Assembly: GCA_025612245.1 (NCBI GenBank) | Contig: JAAXKQ010000012.1 | Span: forward strand, 1 to 64,000 | DNA: 64,000 nucleotides | From: Ignavibacteria bacterium | GTDB lineage: Bacteria > Bacteroidota > Ignavibacteria > Ignavibacteriales > SURF-24 | Direction of reading: 5' to 3' | In this document: positions 1 to 11,855 of the stretch, one piece after another | How the letters are laid out: each line of letters starts with the position of its first letter | Numbering within the stretch: the first letter of the stretch is position 1 | The notes under the pieces: generated by a model | The model's input: the letters and a program-made list of their open reading frames with translations, nothing else | Databases searched by the model: none | Told to the model about the DNA's origin: nothing | Position numbers and translations under genes: made by a program

Positions 1-2
1 AT

Positions 3-2816
3 TATCAGAAGTTCGTTGACGGTTTATCGGAATTACCTGAAGGTGTTTCTTTTGCAGCTTTGGAAGAATGGATGAAAAAGAGCATGCCTGAAATCAAAGT
101 TAAAGAAGAGACTGTTTCAAAGCCCAATCAGGTTGTCATCGTTGCCGATTTCCCTCTCGAAGTCAACAGCTATGTCGACCAGTATATCTCAATTTTCCAG
201 GGTAAGTGGCGCAAGTACATGGACCTCTGGCTTTCACGTTCAGGCAAGTATTTCCCAATGATGGCGAAGATCTTTGCCGAGGAAAAAGTACCAACACAGC
301 TTATCTTCTTAAGCATGGTTGAAAGCGGCGTCAATCCCGTTGCAAAATCCAGGGCAAAGGCCGTTGGTATGTGGCAGTTTATGAGCTCTACAGGAAAGCT
401 CTACGGGCTTAATTCGGATATTTATTTTGACGAAAGAAGAAATCCCGAAAAAGCTACCAGGGCTGCTGCAAGATACCTGAGAAACCTCTACAACATGTTT
501 GGCGACTGGTATCTTTCACTTGCCTCGTATAACTGCGGCGAGGGTACTGTAAAAAGAGTAGTAAACAGGACCGGAAAGAATACTTTCTGGGATATCAGGG
601 ACTATCTGCCGCGCGAAACACGCGACTATGTTCCGCAGTTTATTGCTGTCTCGCTTATTGCCAGCAATCCGGCAAAGTACGGCTTTAATAATTTGATGTT
701 TGAAAAGCCCCTGGAATATGATACCTATAAAGTTACCGAAGGCATTGACCTGAATGTCCTGGCAAAGTGTGCCAATACGACTTTAGAGGATCTTCAGGAT
801 CTTAACCCTGAACTGACGCAGCGCTCAACACCACCTGATTATCCGGGCGGTTACATGCTGAGAATTCCAAAGGGCAAGGTCGACATGTTTGCCGCAAACT
901 TCAAGAATATTCCTGACGACGCCAAGGTGCAGTTTACTCTTTATTATGTAAAGAAAGGGGAGACCGTTTCTAAGGTGGCCAAGAAGTACGGTATCTCTGC
1001 AACCGAACTTGCAAAGGTTAATAACATATCCACAAGGACGAAGCTTCCGAAGGGCGTTCCCTTAAAGATTCCTGTAGCAGGCTTCAATGCAACCGATTTT
1101 GTGGTCAATACGGATACAGCTCCTGCCGTGGATAAAAATAACGAAAAGAGTTCATCGGCTCCTTATACCGTACAGAACAACCAGCAGCAGACTGAAGTTG
1201 CCGCCACAGATGACAATACGGAAATTGCAGCCAACGATACGGAGGATGATAATCCGCAGCTTGCTGATAACCAGAACAAGGCAGACAACCAGACTACTTC
1301 CGACGACCAGAACTCAAACGACAACGATGAGCAGAGTAACGTAGTTATTCGCCCTGAAGGAAAAGCTCTCGTTCAGTACAGCGTAAAGAAAAACGATAAC
1401 CTTACGGAAATTGCAGACCTCTTTAATGTCAGGGTATCCGACTTAAGAAACTGGAACAACATTTCTTATACTGATGCTATTCACGTCGGACAGACAATTA
1501 GTGTTTACGTCCCGCAGGATAAGAAGGATTACTACGCAAGCCTGGATAACCAGACTGCAGTGGAAAAGAGATCTCTTAAGAATACGCAGCTCAGGAACAA
1601 TTCGAAGTGGGTGACACACAAGGTTAGAAGAGGCGAGTCGCTTGCCAGCATTTCTTCAAAGTACAATGTTACCATTTCACAGATTAAACAGTGGAACGGT
1701 CTGCATAAAAGCAGGATCAATGGCGGTACAAAGCTGAAAATACTGGCTGAAAGCAACAGCCCTTATCTGTCGCCTAACCAGAAGAGCAATTACAAGAGAA
1801 GCGGTCTTACAAAATACAAAGTAAGACACGGCGATACGATTGGTGAAATTGCTTCCAGATTCGGCGTAACCGTAAAGCAGCTCCAGAAGTGGAACAAGCT
1901 TACGTCTAAAAAGCTGACCGCGGGCAAGAGCATAAAAATATTCGGCAATGAGACTACAACTGCACTGGGTGACAATCAAAGCAAGGCTTCAGCTACACTG
2001 AATTACTACAAGGTGAAGCAGGGTGACGCCATCAGCCACATCGCCGATAAGTACCATGTCTCGGTTTCAAACCTGAAGAAATGGAACAAGCTGAACAGCA
2101 ACAGAATTACCGCCGGAAAGACTCTTAAAATCTATTCCGACGAGGGTGAGCAGTATGCTTCTTCAGATACAAAAGTTACAAGAAGATCAAGAAATAACGA
2201 TGACAGTAATGAATCCAGTTCTTCTTCTTCTTCTGCCGGAACTCACACCGTTAAGAGCGGCGAGACCCTTGGTCATATTGCCGAGCTCTACGGCGTAAGG
2301 GCTTCAGACCTGAGGAAATGGAATCATATTTCCGGAAACAAGATTGTTGTTGGCGACAAATTAAAGATCAACACCAGCAAGAAGGGTACTAAAGTTACCT
2401 CTGAGGAAAAGGTCACAAATAAGAAGAATACCAAAGTCGCTACTGAAGACAAGGTTTCTAACAAGAAAAAGACCAAGGTTGCCTCTGAGGATAAGGTCTC
2501 TTCAAAAAAATCGGAAGACAGGATTACTGCAAAGAAAACCGATAAAAAAGAAGTTGCAAATAAAAAGGATACTACAAAAAAAGAGTTGACTGTCAAAAAA
2601 TCGAAAAAAGAGGAGACAGATAACAAAACTAAAAAAGAACTGGCCGTTGATAAGAAGGCTAAGGGCAAGAAGTCTGCTACCCATAAGGTGAAACAGGGTG
2701 AGACTTTGTATGACATTGCTCAAAAGTACGACATGGATGTTAAGGATTTGAAGAAAAAAAATAACATTAAAGGAAATAAATTGTCTATTGGCCAAAAATT
2801 AAAGGTTGATGACTAG
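3..2816 (+). CDS. mltD: MltD-type membrane-bound lytic transglycosylase with seven LysM domains (5' truncated)
   Basis: Lytic transglycosylase that cleaves the glycan strands of peptidoglycan, acting in the periplasm or at the outer membrane. The frame is open to the left window edge, so the signal peptide and true start are missing; the first ATG/TTG in view are internal. The SLT domain has the family motif MVESGVNP with the catalytic Glu at bases 321-323, then GMWQFM and ASYNCGEG. Seven canonical LysM repeats follow (each shaped like KVxxGExLxxIAxxY..L..WN), against two in Escherichia coli MltD, plus one weak LysM-like stretch just after the SLT domain. Between LysM 1 and 2 lies an Asn/Asp/Gln-rich linker, and before LysM 7 a Lys/Glu-rich tract with a repeated TKV..EDKV..KK unit. 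The domain calls are secure; the individual substrate specificity is not visible. Confidence 0.93.
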   Translation, partial: YQKFVDGLSELPEGVSFAALEEWMKKSMPEIKVKEETVSKPNQVVIVADFPLEVNSYVDQYISIFQGKWRKYMDLWLSRSGKYFPMMAKIFAEEKVPTQLIFLSMVESGVNPVAKSRAKAVGMWQFMSSTGKLYGLNSDIYFDERRNPEKATRAAARYLRNLYNMFGDWYLSLASYNCGEGTVKRVVNRTGKNTFWDIRDYLPRETRDYVPQFIAVSLIASNPAKYGFNNLMFEKPLEYDTYKVTEGIDLNVLAKCANTTLEDLQDLNPELTQRSTPPDYPGGYMLRIPKGKVDMFAANFKNIPDDAKVQFTLYYVKKGETVSKVAKKYGISATELAKVNNISTRTKLPKGVPLKIPVAGFNATDFVVNTDTAPAVDKNNEKSSSAPYTVQNNQQQTEVAATDDNTEIAANDTEDDNPQLADNQNKADNQTTSDDQNSNDNDEQSNVVIRPEGKALVQYSVKKNDNLTEIADLFNVRVSDLRNWNNISYTDAIHVGQTISVYVPQDKKDYYASLDNQTAVEKRSLKNTQLRNNSKWVTHKVRRGESLASISSKYNVTISQIKQWNGLHKSRINGGTKLKILAESNSPYLSPNQKSNYKRSGLTKYKVRHGDTIGEIASRFGVTVKQLQKWNKLTSKKLTAGKSIKIFGNETTTALGDNQSKASATLNYYKVKQGDAISHIADKYHVSVSNLKKWNKLNSNRITAGKTLKIYSDEGEQYASSDTKVTRRSRNNDDSNESSSSSSSAGTHTVKSGETLGHIAELYGVRASDLRKWNHISGNKIVVGDKLKINTSKKGTKVTSEEKVTNKKNTKVATEDKVSNKKKTKVASEDKVSSKKSEDRITAKKTDKKEVANKKDTTKKELTVKKSKKEETDNKTKKELAVDKKAKGKKSATHKVKQGETLYDIAQKYDMDVKDLKKKNNIKGNKLSIGQKLKVDD

Positions 2817-2873
2817 TCTAATTCTGAATTTATTCTTATTTTTGTAGTATCATATTGAACTAACAGGAAAGCC

Positions 2874-2961
2874 GACGTTAGGGGTGTTGCGGGAAATATT
2901 TCCCGTGGCTGAGATTATACCCTTTCACCTGATCTGGATAATACCAGCGTAGGGAAACGAC
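2874..2961 (+). promoter_or_regulatory. TPP riboswitch (THI element)
   Basis: The thi-box consensus is almost complete: GGGGTG, then GGCTGAGAT, ACCC, ACCTGATCTGGATAATACC and AGCGTAGGGAA in the correct order and spacing. A closing P1 helix can be drawn between CGTT at 2876-2879 and AACG at 2956-2959. The variable P3 arm is the GGGAAATATTTCCC hairpin. It sits upstream of a TonB receptor, thiN and a symporter, and is followed 30 bases later by an intrinsic terminator, so it probably works by transcription attenuation: thiamine pyrophosphate bound means operon off. Confidence 0.97.
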
Positions 2962-2991
2962 TAAAGAATTTAAAGAATAATTGATACTTTT

Positions 2992-3025
2992 AGCCGTTTT
3001 CACGAAAACGGCTTTCTTTTTTTTT
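2992..3025 (+). terminator. Intrinsic terminator, expression platform of the TPP riboswitch
   Basis: A 9-bp stem AGCCGTTTT / AAAACGGCT (2992-3000 with 3005-3013) closes a 4-nt loop and is followed by a nearly unbroken U tract to 3025. It lies between the riboswitch and the ribosome-binding site AAAGGAG of the receptor gene, the expected place for an attenuator. I did not identify an anti-terminator pairing with certainty. Confidence 0.9.
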
Positions 3026-3040
3026 AAAAGGAGAAAAGTA

Positions 3041-5560
3041 ATGAAGTATATAATTATTCTTTTTTTGTTTTTTAGCGGGATCGTCCTGGCGCAGAATGAC
3101 CTAATTAAAGGTAAAGTTGTGGATTCCGAAACCCTGAAGGGGCTTAATTCTGCAAGCGTTCTCGTGGAAGGTACAGACCTTAAAACCACCACGGATGAAA
3201 ATGGTTCTTTCAGCCTTTCTTTGGGCGCTTCAAAGCAGCCCGCTTATCTGGTCATTAGTTATGTCGGCTACGGAACGAAGCGCGTAAAAGCAGACCAGGC
3301 AAGCCCCGAGAAGCCCATCCTTGTCAGCCTAGCCCCGCAGATCATCTCCTCACAGACGATTCTTGTTACGGGAAGCATCGGGAAAGAGGGCGTTACGCCA
3401 CTTGCATTCTCAAAGGTAAAAAGAAGCAATATTGAAGAAAAATACATGGAACAGGATGTACCCGAGTTCCTTTCCTCACTTCCTTCAACCACGTTTTATT
3501 CGGAGTCGGGAAGCTCCATCGGTTACAACTATTTAAGCATCAGGGGCTTCGACCAGAGGAGGATCTCGGTAGCCATTAACGGCGTCCCGCAGAATGATCC
3601 CGAGGATCATAACGTATACTGGCTTGATTTCCCCGACATACTCTCCAACTCGGAACTCATTCAGGTTCAAAGGGGTGCAGGCTCGGGAATTACGGGCTAT
3701 CCTTCAATCGGCGGATCAATCAACATAATTACTTCCTCATTCAGCAATAAGCCCGGTTTCGAGTTCGGAGCCTTCACGGGAAGCTATAACACCAGGAAGT
3801 ACAGCGCCAGCTTCTCAAGCGGCCTGATTGACAATACTTATTCAATCCATACAATGCTTTCCAAGACCCTCAGCTCAGGCTACAGGAACAACGCCTGGAG
3901 CAACTTTAATGCTTACTACGTCTCTGCCGTGCGTTATGACAAAAGCCTGACGACACAGGTGAACTTTTACGGCGGCCCGATTTCAGACGGACTTGCATAT
4001 ACTGGCTTGCCCAAGTTTGCAGTAAAGGATAAAGAGTTGAGAAGAATGAATTATTCGGATTGGGGTGCCTCAGACGGGAAATTCGACTATACGGTAGAAC
4101 GCAGGGCGGATGAAATAGAGAACTTCTCACAGCCGCACTTTGAACTGTTAAATGAATACACAATTAACGACCGCATTTCATTTAACTCAGCCTTGTTCCT
4201 TGTGCTTGGGACCGGTTATTACGATTACGACGCCTCCTGGGCCGATACATCATATTTCAGGATGACAAAGGAAAACGGTATTACGGCTACTTCAAACCCT
4301 GCCAACGCACTCGTGCGCGCGCAGGTGGAAAACAAACAGTTCGGGTGGATACCCCGCCTTAGAATTGAGCACGATAACGGGGAGCTTATACTCGGTGCCG
4401 AAATCCGCCAGCACCGATCGCTGCACTGGGGTTCAATTAACTATGCCGATAACCTGCCTTTGGGAATCGACAAAAACTACAGGTACTACCAGTACCGCGG
4501 GGGAAAGGATATATATAACGTTTTTGCACATGAAAGCTATAACTTCTCCCCGGAACTGAACTTGCTGGCAGAGCTGCAGCTTGCATACTTCAGGTACAGG
4601 CTTTATGACGAAAAATACCTGGGCAACGACTTCAAGGTTCAGGACGTGTTTTTTAACCCCCGTGTGGGCATAAACTACAAGATCAATTCCGAACAGAATA
4701 TCTTTCTGACTGCAGCCAGGGTTACAAGGGAACCGAGACTCACCAATTACTACGACGCAGGCGAATCAAGCCATATGTCCTATGACCCCGAAGGAGGCTC
4801 AAAACCGCAGTTTAAGGAGATTGCTGCTGGAAAATACGACTTTAGCAGCCCACTGGTCAGCCCGGAAACCATGAATGACATTGAAGCAGGCACCTCGTTC
4901 TTCGGGAAAAACTATTCAGCCGGCCTTAACCTCTTTTATATGCTCTTTGACCATGAGATTGTAAAGCAGGGACAAGTGGACAGGTTCGGACAACCGGTTA
5001 CGGGCAACATGGATAAGACGGTTCACTCTGGAATTGAATTAAACGGCTTGTTAAAGCTTACCCGAAATTTTGAATTCATACTGAACGGAACCTTCAGCAG
5101 GAATCGCATCCTTAAGGGAAAAACTTTTGTCGGCTACAGCAGCCCATTGACTGGCGCAGATACCGTAGGATCAATCAGTCTTAACGGGAATAGGATTAGC
5201 GGATTTCCGGATTTTCTCCTGAGCGGATCGGTCAGGGTTAACTTCGGCGGCTTGACTTCAATTCTTACGGCAAGGTACGTCGGAAAGTATTATTCGGATA
5301 ATTACGACAAAAACCTGAAGTCTTATCTGGAAGCTTATCCCGGTTTTAACAGCTATACGGATAACGTAGTTGATCCTTACTTTGCGGCAGACATATTTGC
5401 AAGCTATGAGTTCAAGCTCCCGGCAAGCCTGAATTCTCTGAAGATTTCAGCCAGGGTAAATAACCTCTTCGACAGCATGTATGCAGCATACGCCATAGGC
5501 GGGGAATTCTTCCCGGCTGCCGAACGCAACTTCATTCTTGGGTTGCAGCTGGGCTTGTAA
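3041..5560 (+). CDS. TonB-dependent outer-membrane receptor, probable thiamine uptake
   Basis: Predicted outer-membrane active transporter of 839 residues. The start is ATG at 3041, 8 bases after AAAGGAG, and gives a clean signal peptide (MKYIIILFLFFSGIVLAQ). A longer frame from a TTG at 2981 would begin inside the riboswitch terminator and is rejected. After the signal comes a carboxypeptidase-regulatory-like beta domain (LIKGKVVDSETLKGLNSASV), typical of Bacteroidota receptors. The plug follows with SIRGFDQRRISVAINGVP, EDHNVYW and VQRGAGSGI..GGSINI, then a long beta-barrel rich in alternating aromatic residues. Thiamine or its precursors or phosphates as substrate is inferred from the TPP riboswitch and the downstream thiN; the sequence alone does not fix it. 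Confidence 0.9.
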   Translation: MKYIIILFLFFSGIVLAQNDLIKGKVVDSETLKGLNSASVLVEGTDLKTTTDENGSFSLSLGASKQPAYLVISYVGYGTKRVKADQASPEKPILVSLAPQIISSQTILVTGSIGKEGVTPLAFSKVKRSNIEEKYMEQDVPEFLSSLPSTTFYSESGSSIGYNYLSIRGFDQRRISVAINGVPQNDPEDHNVYWLDFPDILSNSELIQVQRGAGSGITGYPSIGGSINIITSSFSNKPGFEFGAFTGSYNTRKYSASFSSGLIDNTYSIHTMLSKTLSSGYRNNAWSNFNAYYVSAVRYDKSLTTQVNFYGGPISDGLAYTGLPKFAVKDKELRRMNYSDWGASDGKFDYTVERRADEIENFSQPHFELLNEYTINDRISFNSALFLVLGTGYYDYDASWADTSYFRMTKENGITATSNPANALVRAQVENKQFGWIPRLRIEHDNGELILGAEIRQHRSLHWGSINYADNLPLGIDKNYRYYQYRGGKDIYNVFAHESYNFSPELNLLAELQLAYFRYRLYDEKYLGNDFKVQDVFFNPRVGINYKINSEQNIFLTAARVTREPRLTNYYDAGESSHMSYDPEGGSKPQFKEIAAGKYDFSSPLVSPETMNDIEAGTSFFGKNYSAGLNLFYMLFDHEIVKQGQVDRFGQPVTGNMDKTVHSGIELNGLLKLTRNFEFILNGTFSRNRILKGKTFVGYSSPLTGADTVGSISLNGNRISGFPDFLLSGSVRVNFGGLTSILTARYVGKYYSDNYDKNLKSYLEAYPGFNSYTDNVVDPYFAADIFASYEFKLPASLNSLKISARVNNLFDSMYAAYAIGGEFFPAAERNFILGLQLGL

Positions 5561-5594
5561 AGAGGATCAATTCTAAAGTAAATTAAGGCAAATA

Positions 5595-6248
5595 ATGAAA
5601 AAGTGTGTTATAATTGCAAACGGAAAGGCTCCGAAGAAAACTATTTTCCCGTTCTTAAAACAAAAAGGGTATTCAACGCTCATCTGTGCCGATGGCGGGG
5701 CTAACAGCGCAAAGCGCCTGAACATAATTCCCGATTACATCATTGGCGACCTGGATTCCATTCAGCCCGGAACGATGAGTTTTTATGAGGGAAAGACCAT
5801 CATAAAAAGGGTCAAAAGCCAGGATGATACCGACGTTGAGAAATGCCTGAAGTTTGCAATTAAACACCATTTCAGCGAGTGCGTCCTTACCGGCGTCATT
5901 GGCGACAGGCTCGACCATTCATTCAGCAACCTTGGCATTGTTTTGAGGTTTTCCAGCCTGATTTCCCTTAAAGTAATCAGTGAAAGGTCTTTCCTTACGG
6001 TGCACAAGGGAGAATTTTGCCTGAGGACAGTGCCGGGTGAAACAATTTCAATTTATGCTTTTGACAAAAAAACAAAAATAAGCTCAAAAGGGCTTAAGTA
6101 TGAGCTTTTAAACGAAACCCTGCCTTATGGCCTGCGCGAGAGTACAAGCAATGAGGCAACCTGCGACGAGGTCCGCCTGAAGGTAAAAGGGGGGCTCATT
6201 TTCATTATACGCAATTTTAACCTGGTAAAGGCGCATGATCTCTTTTAG
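5595..6248 (+). CDS. thiN: Thiamine pyrophosphokinase
   Basis: Transfers pyrophosphate from ATP to thiamine to form thiamine pyrophosphate, the last step of thiamine salvage, in the cytoplasm. At 217 residues it has the normal family length. It carries ADGGANSAK, PDYIIGDLDSI, SQDDTDVEK and GDRLDHSF, the expected substrate and Mg-ATP binding motifs, in the catalytic N-terminal half; the C-terminal beta domain is less conserved. It lies 34 bases after the receptor gene, and its last 14 bases overlap the start of the symporter gene, so the three genes form one riboswitch-controlled unit. No thiamine biosynthesis gene is present in the window, which fits a salvage role. Confidence 0.95.
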   Translation: MKKCVIIANGKAPKKTIFPFLKQKGYSTLICADGGANSAKRLNIIPDYIIGDLDSIQPGTMSFYEGKTIIKRVKSQDDTDVEKCLKFAIKHHFSECVLTGVIGDRLDHSFSNLGIVLRFSSLISLKVISERSFLTVHKGEFCLRTVPGETISIYAFDKKTKISSKGLKYELLNETLPYGLRESTSNEATCDEVRLKVKGGLIFIIRNFNLVKAHDLF

Positions 6249-7653
6249 CTTTTGGGACATAGTAATTATACTCTCTTTTTTCCTGATAGTAATTGTCATT
6301 GGGTTTCTGCCCGAAAAAAAAGAGACTGAAACGGCCGAAGGATACCTGCTTTCGGGAAGGAAGGTAGGGCTTTTTCTCTTTATTCTTACAAACGTATCCA
6401 CCTGGTATGGTGGAATTCTGGGGGTAGGGGAATTTACCTACCGATACGGCATTTCCAGCTGGTTTACGCAGGGACTCCCGTACTACATTTTTGCATTTTT
6501 CTTTGCACTCTTCTTTGCAAAAAAGATACGTAATGCTTCGTTGTTTACAATTCCCGATAAGCTGAGAGATACCTACGGCAGCAAGGTAGCACTTTCGAGC
6601 GCAATGCTGCTGTTCATACTTGTTTCTCCGGCTCCGTATCTTCTCATGATTGGAAGCCTTATAAGCATGATCTTTAAGATCAGTCTTTTCTGGAGCCTGA
6701 TAGTTGCTACATTCTTATCAGCTGCCTACCTTCTGAAAGGAGGCTACCGGTCGGACTTACTGACAGATGCCTTTGAGTTTTTTGTCATGTTTGCGGGTTT
6801 TATTGTAATTCTATTTACTGCATACTCCTCGCTCGGCAATTTTACGTTCCTTAAGACGAACCTGCCTCCCGGACATTTAAGCCTAAGCGGAGGGGCATCT
6901 TATACTTATATCCTCGTATGGTTTTTAATTGCACTCTGGACTTTTACCGATCCGGGCTTCCACCAGAGGTGCTATGCGGCAAAAGACGGCAATGTTGCGG
7001 TAAAGGGGATTATAATTTCAATATTCTTCTGGGCGCTTTTCGATTTTCTGACTACTTTTACGGGGCTTTATTCGCGTGCAGCCCTGCCTGATCTTAAGAC
7101 GCCCGTCTTGTCATTTCCCATGCTGGCCGAAAAGCTCCTTGGACCGGGCCTAAAAGGGCTATTTTATTCGGCCATGTTTGCAACCATCTTATCCACCTCA
7201 AACAGCTTCTTCTTTTTAAGCGCAACTACATTCGGAAAAGATTTTCTCTTTAGCCGAAAGAAGACCAAGGATGATTCTTCACTGAAGAAATATACGGTAC
7301 TGGGCCTAATCGTCTCGGGCGCAGTATCTATTGCGCTGGCATATCTGATCCCCTCGGTAATAGACCTTTGGTACACGATCGGCACCATCTGCATCCCCGG
7401 CATAATAATACCGGTTATCTCGGCCTATTATCCAGGGCTAAGAATAGGCTCCGGCTTTGCACTGGCCGAAATAGTCATTTCATGCCTTGCGAGCCTTATG
7501 TGGTACATACTGAGAGCAGAAATTGCAGATATTGCGTTCTTAAGTGAAGTGGAGCCAATGATAGCAGGACTAGCCTTTGCCGTTGTAATACACCTTGGCG
7601 GAATGCTGTTCTTTAGGACCAGGCAGTCTCCTGAGGTCCAAAAAGCAGGTTAG
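6235..7653 (+). CDS. Sodium:solute symporter (SSS) family, candidate thiamine transporter
   Basis: Inner-membrane protein of 472 residues with about 12-13 hydrophobic segments. It begins with a helix followed by KKETETAEGYLLSGRK, the usual SSS loop in which an FFLAGR-like sequence sits between the first two helices; TWYGGILGVGEFTYRYG and the GGYRSDLLTDAFEFF region also fit the family. The ATG at 6235 lies inside the thiN coding end (14-base overlap), which suggests translational coupling. Bacteroidota thi operons often have PnuT as the inner-membrane carrier; here an SSS protein occupies that position. Transport of thiamine or its pyrimidine or thiazole precursors is inference from operon context only. 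Confidence 0.85.
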   Translation: MISFSFWDIVIILSFFLIVIVIGFLPEKKETETAEGYLLSGRKVGLFLFILTNVSTWYGGILGVGEFTYRYGISSWFTQGLPYYIFAFFFALFFAKKIRNASLFTIPDKLRDTYGSKVALSSAMLLFILVSPAPYLLMIGSLISMIFKISLFWSLIVATFLSAAYLLKGGYRSDLLTDAFEFFVMFAGFIVILFTAYSSLGNFTFLKTNLPPGHLSLSGGASYTYILVWFLIALWTFTDPGFHQRCYAAKDGNVAVKGIIISIFFWALFDFLTTFTGLYSRAALPDLKTPVLSFPMLAEKLLGPGLKGLFYSAMFATILSTSNSFFFLSATTFGKDFLFSRKKTKDDSSLKKYTVLGLIVSGAVSIALAYLIPSVIDLWYTIGTICIPGIIIPVISAYYPGLRIGSGFALAEIVISCLASLMWYILRAEIADIAFLSEVEPMIAGLAFAVVIHLGGMLFFRTRQSPEVQKAG

Positions 7654-7815
7654 GCTCGTATTATTGTCCCTTTTTTTTCCCGGTTTGTGCTTTAAGGTAG
7701 AAGTTTATTGTTTTTTTAGATAAATTTAGGTCCAACATTTTATATTTCAAACTGCAGTTCTCAATTATTCCCGGGGATCATACTTATTTTATATTGATAA
7801 AGAAACGTGCTGAAA

Positions 7816-7843
7816 TTATGCATCCTTAAAGTTATGCATTCTT
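7816..7843. repeat. Short direct repeat upstream of pyrG
   Basis: TTATGCATCCTT (7816-7827) and TTATGCATTCTT (7832-7843) differ at one base and are spaced 16 bases apart, each holding an ATGCAT palindrome. They lie about 75-100 bases before pyrG in an otherwise AT-rich 264-base gap. They could be a paired protein-binding site; chance is not excluded. Confidence 0.35.
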
Positions 7844-7872
7844 CGGGGGAACTCTTTGGATATGTGTGTTAA

Positions 7873-11035
<3,163 letters not shown>

Positions 11036-11222
11036 AACCCGTTTTAAGAAGAGGCAAGCTTAAAAATGTGAAATCTCTCAATGGCCTCAACATGAATTTG
11101 AAGTGAGGGGCAGCTTAAAAGGGGACTGCATTTGGGACAAATTTTATTTGTTTTTCCCCTTGAGATTACATTGATTATTTTTGTTTAAATGACTAACTTT
11201 CCAAACGTTAAAATAGAAGATA

Positions 11223-11837
11223 ATGTTAAAAATAGCGGTATTTGTCTCAGGCAGGGGTTCAAACTTACAGGCTATTCTGGACGCAAAATCGAGCGGTTTT
11301 CTGAACGTTGAAGTTGCAGCCGTTTTTACTGACAGGCCGGATAGCGGCGCAGTTGAAAGGGCAAAGGGCAATTCAATCCCGGTGTGGGTTATATGTAAAG
11401 AAAAAAAGAGCGGCTCGGTTTCCAATGAGGAACTGTCCGGACTGCTGGGGAAATTGAAAATTGACCTGATTGTTCTGGCCGGTTTCCTGAAACTTGTTCC
11501 TGAATCCGTTATTGACCATTTTGAAAATAAAATTATTAATATTCATCCTGCATTGCTGCCATCCTTTGGGGGAAAAGGAATGTACGGAATGAATGTCCAT
11601 AGGGCAGTGTTTAACTCCTCAGCTAAGATTACAGGTCCGACAGTCCATTTTGTTGACAAGCTTTATGACAACGGCAAGATTATTGCTCAAAGAGCCGTTG
11701 ACATATCGGATGTTAATTCTCCAGAGGAAATAGCCGAAAGGGTATTGAAAGTTGAACACGAGCTTTTGCCTTTCGTGATTAAAAAAATTGAAGAAGGCAA
11801 AGTAAAAACAATAAATGAACGTGTCGTCGTTTTTTAA
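11223..11837 (+). CDS. purN: Phosphoribosylglycinamide formyltransferase (GART)
   Basis: Third step of purine synthesis: transfers the formyl group from 10-formyl-THF to glycinamide ribonucleotide. 204 residues, normal length. Motifs: VFVSGRGSNLQAIL at the N-terminus for phosphate binding, the catalytic block NIHPALLPSFGG (Asn and His) and TVHFVDKLYDNGKIIAQ, which carries the catalytic Asp region, although the usual D-T-G is replaced by D-N-G. It starts the purine pair with purH, 18 bases downstream. The 187-base gap before it contains no clear riboswitch or terminator. Confidence 0.93.
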   Translation: MLKIAVFVSGRGSNLQAILDAKSSGFLNVEVAAVFTDRPDSGAVERAKGNSIPVWVICKEKKSGSVSNEELSGLLGKLKIDLIVLAGFLKLVPESVIDHFENKIINIHPALLPSFGGKGMYGMNVHRAVFNSSAKITGPTVHFVDKLYDNGKIIAQRAVDISDVNSPEEIAERVLKVEHELLPFVIKKIEEGKVKTINERVVVF

Positions 11838-11855
11838 TAACATATTGGTAGAACG

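Noticed and set aside
2380-2660. Lys-rich repeated tract as a DNA-level satellite or CRISPR-like array
   Set aside because: The repeats are short, imperfect and in frame with the LysM protein; they reflect low-complexity coding sequence.
2981-3040. TTG start 60 bases upstream of the TonB receptor ATG
   Set aside because: It would place the first 20 codons inside the riboswitch terminator hairpin and before the ribosome-binding site; ATG 3041 gives a clean signal peptide.
2878-3192. Minus-strand open frame across the riboswitch
   Set aside because: It is antisense to the thi-box and terminator, its composition follows the RNA structure, and no family resemblance is seen.
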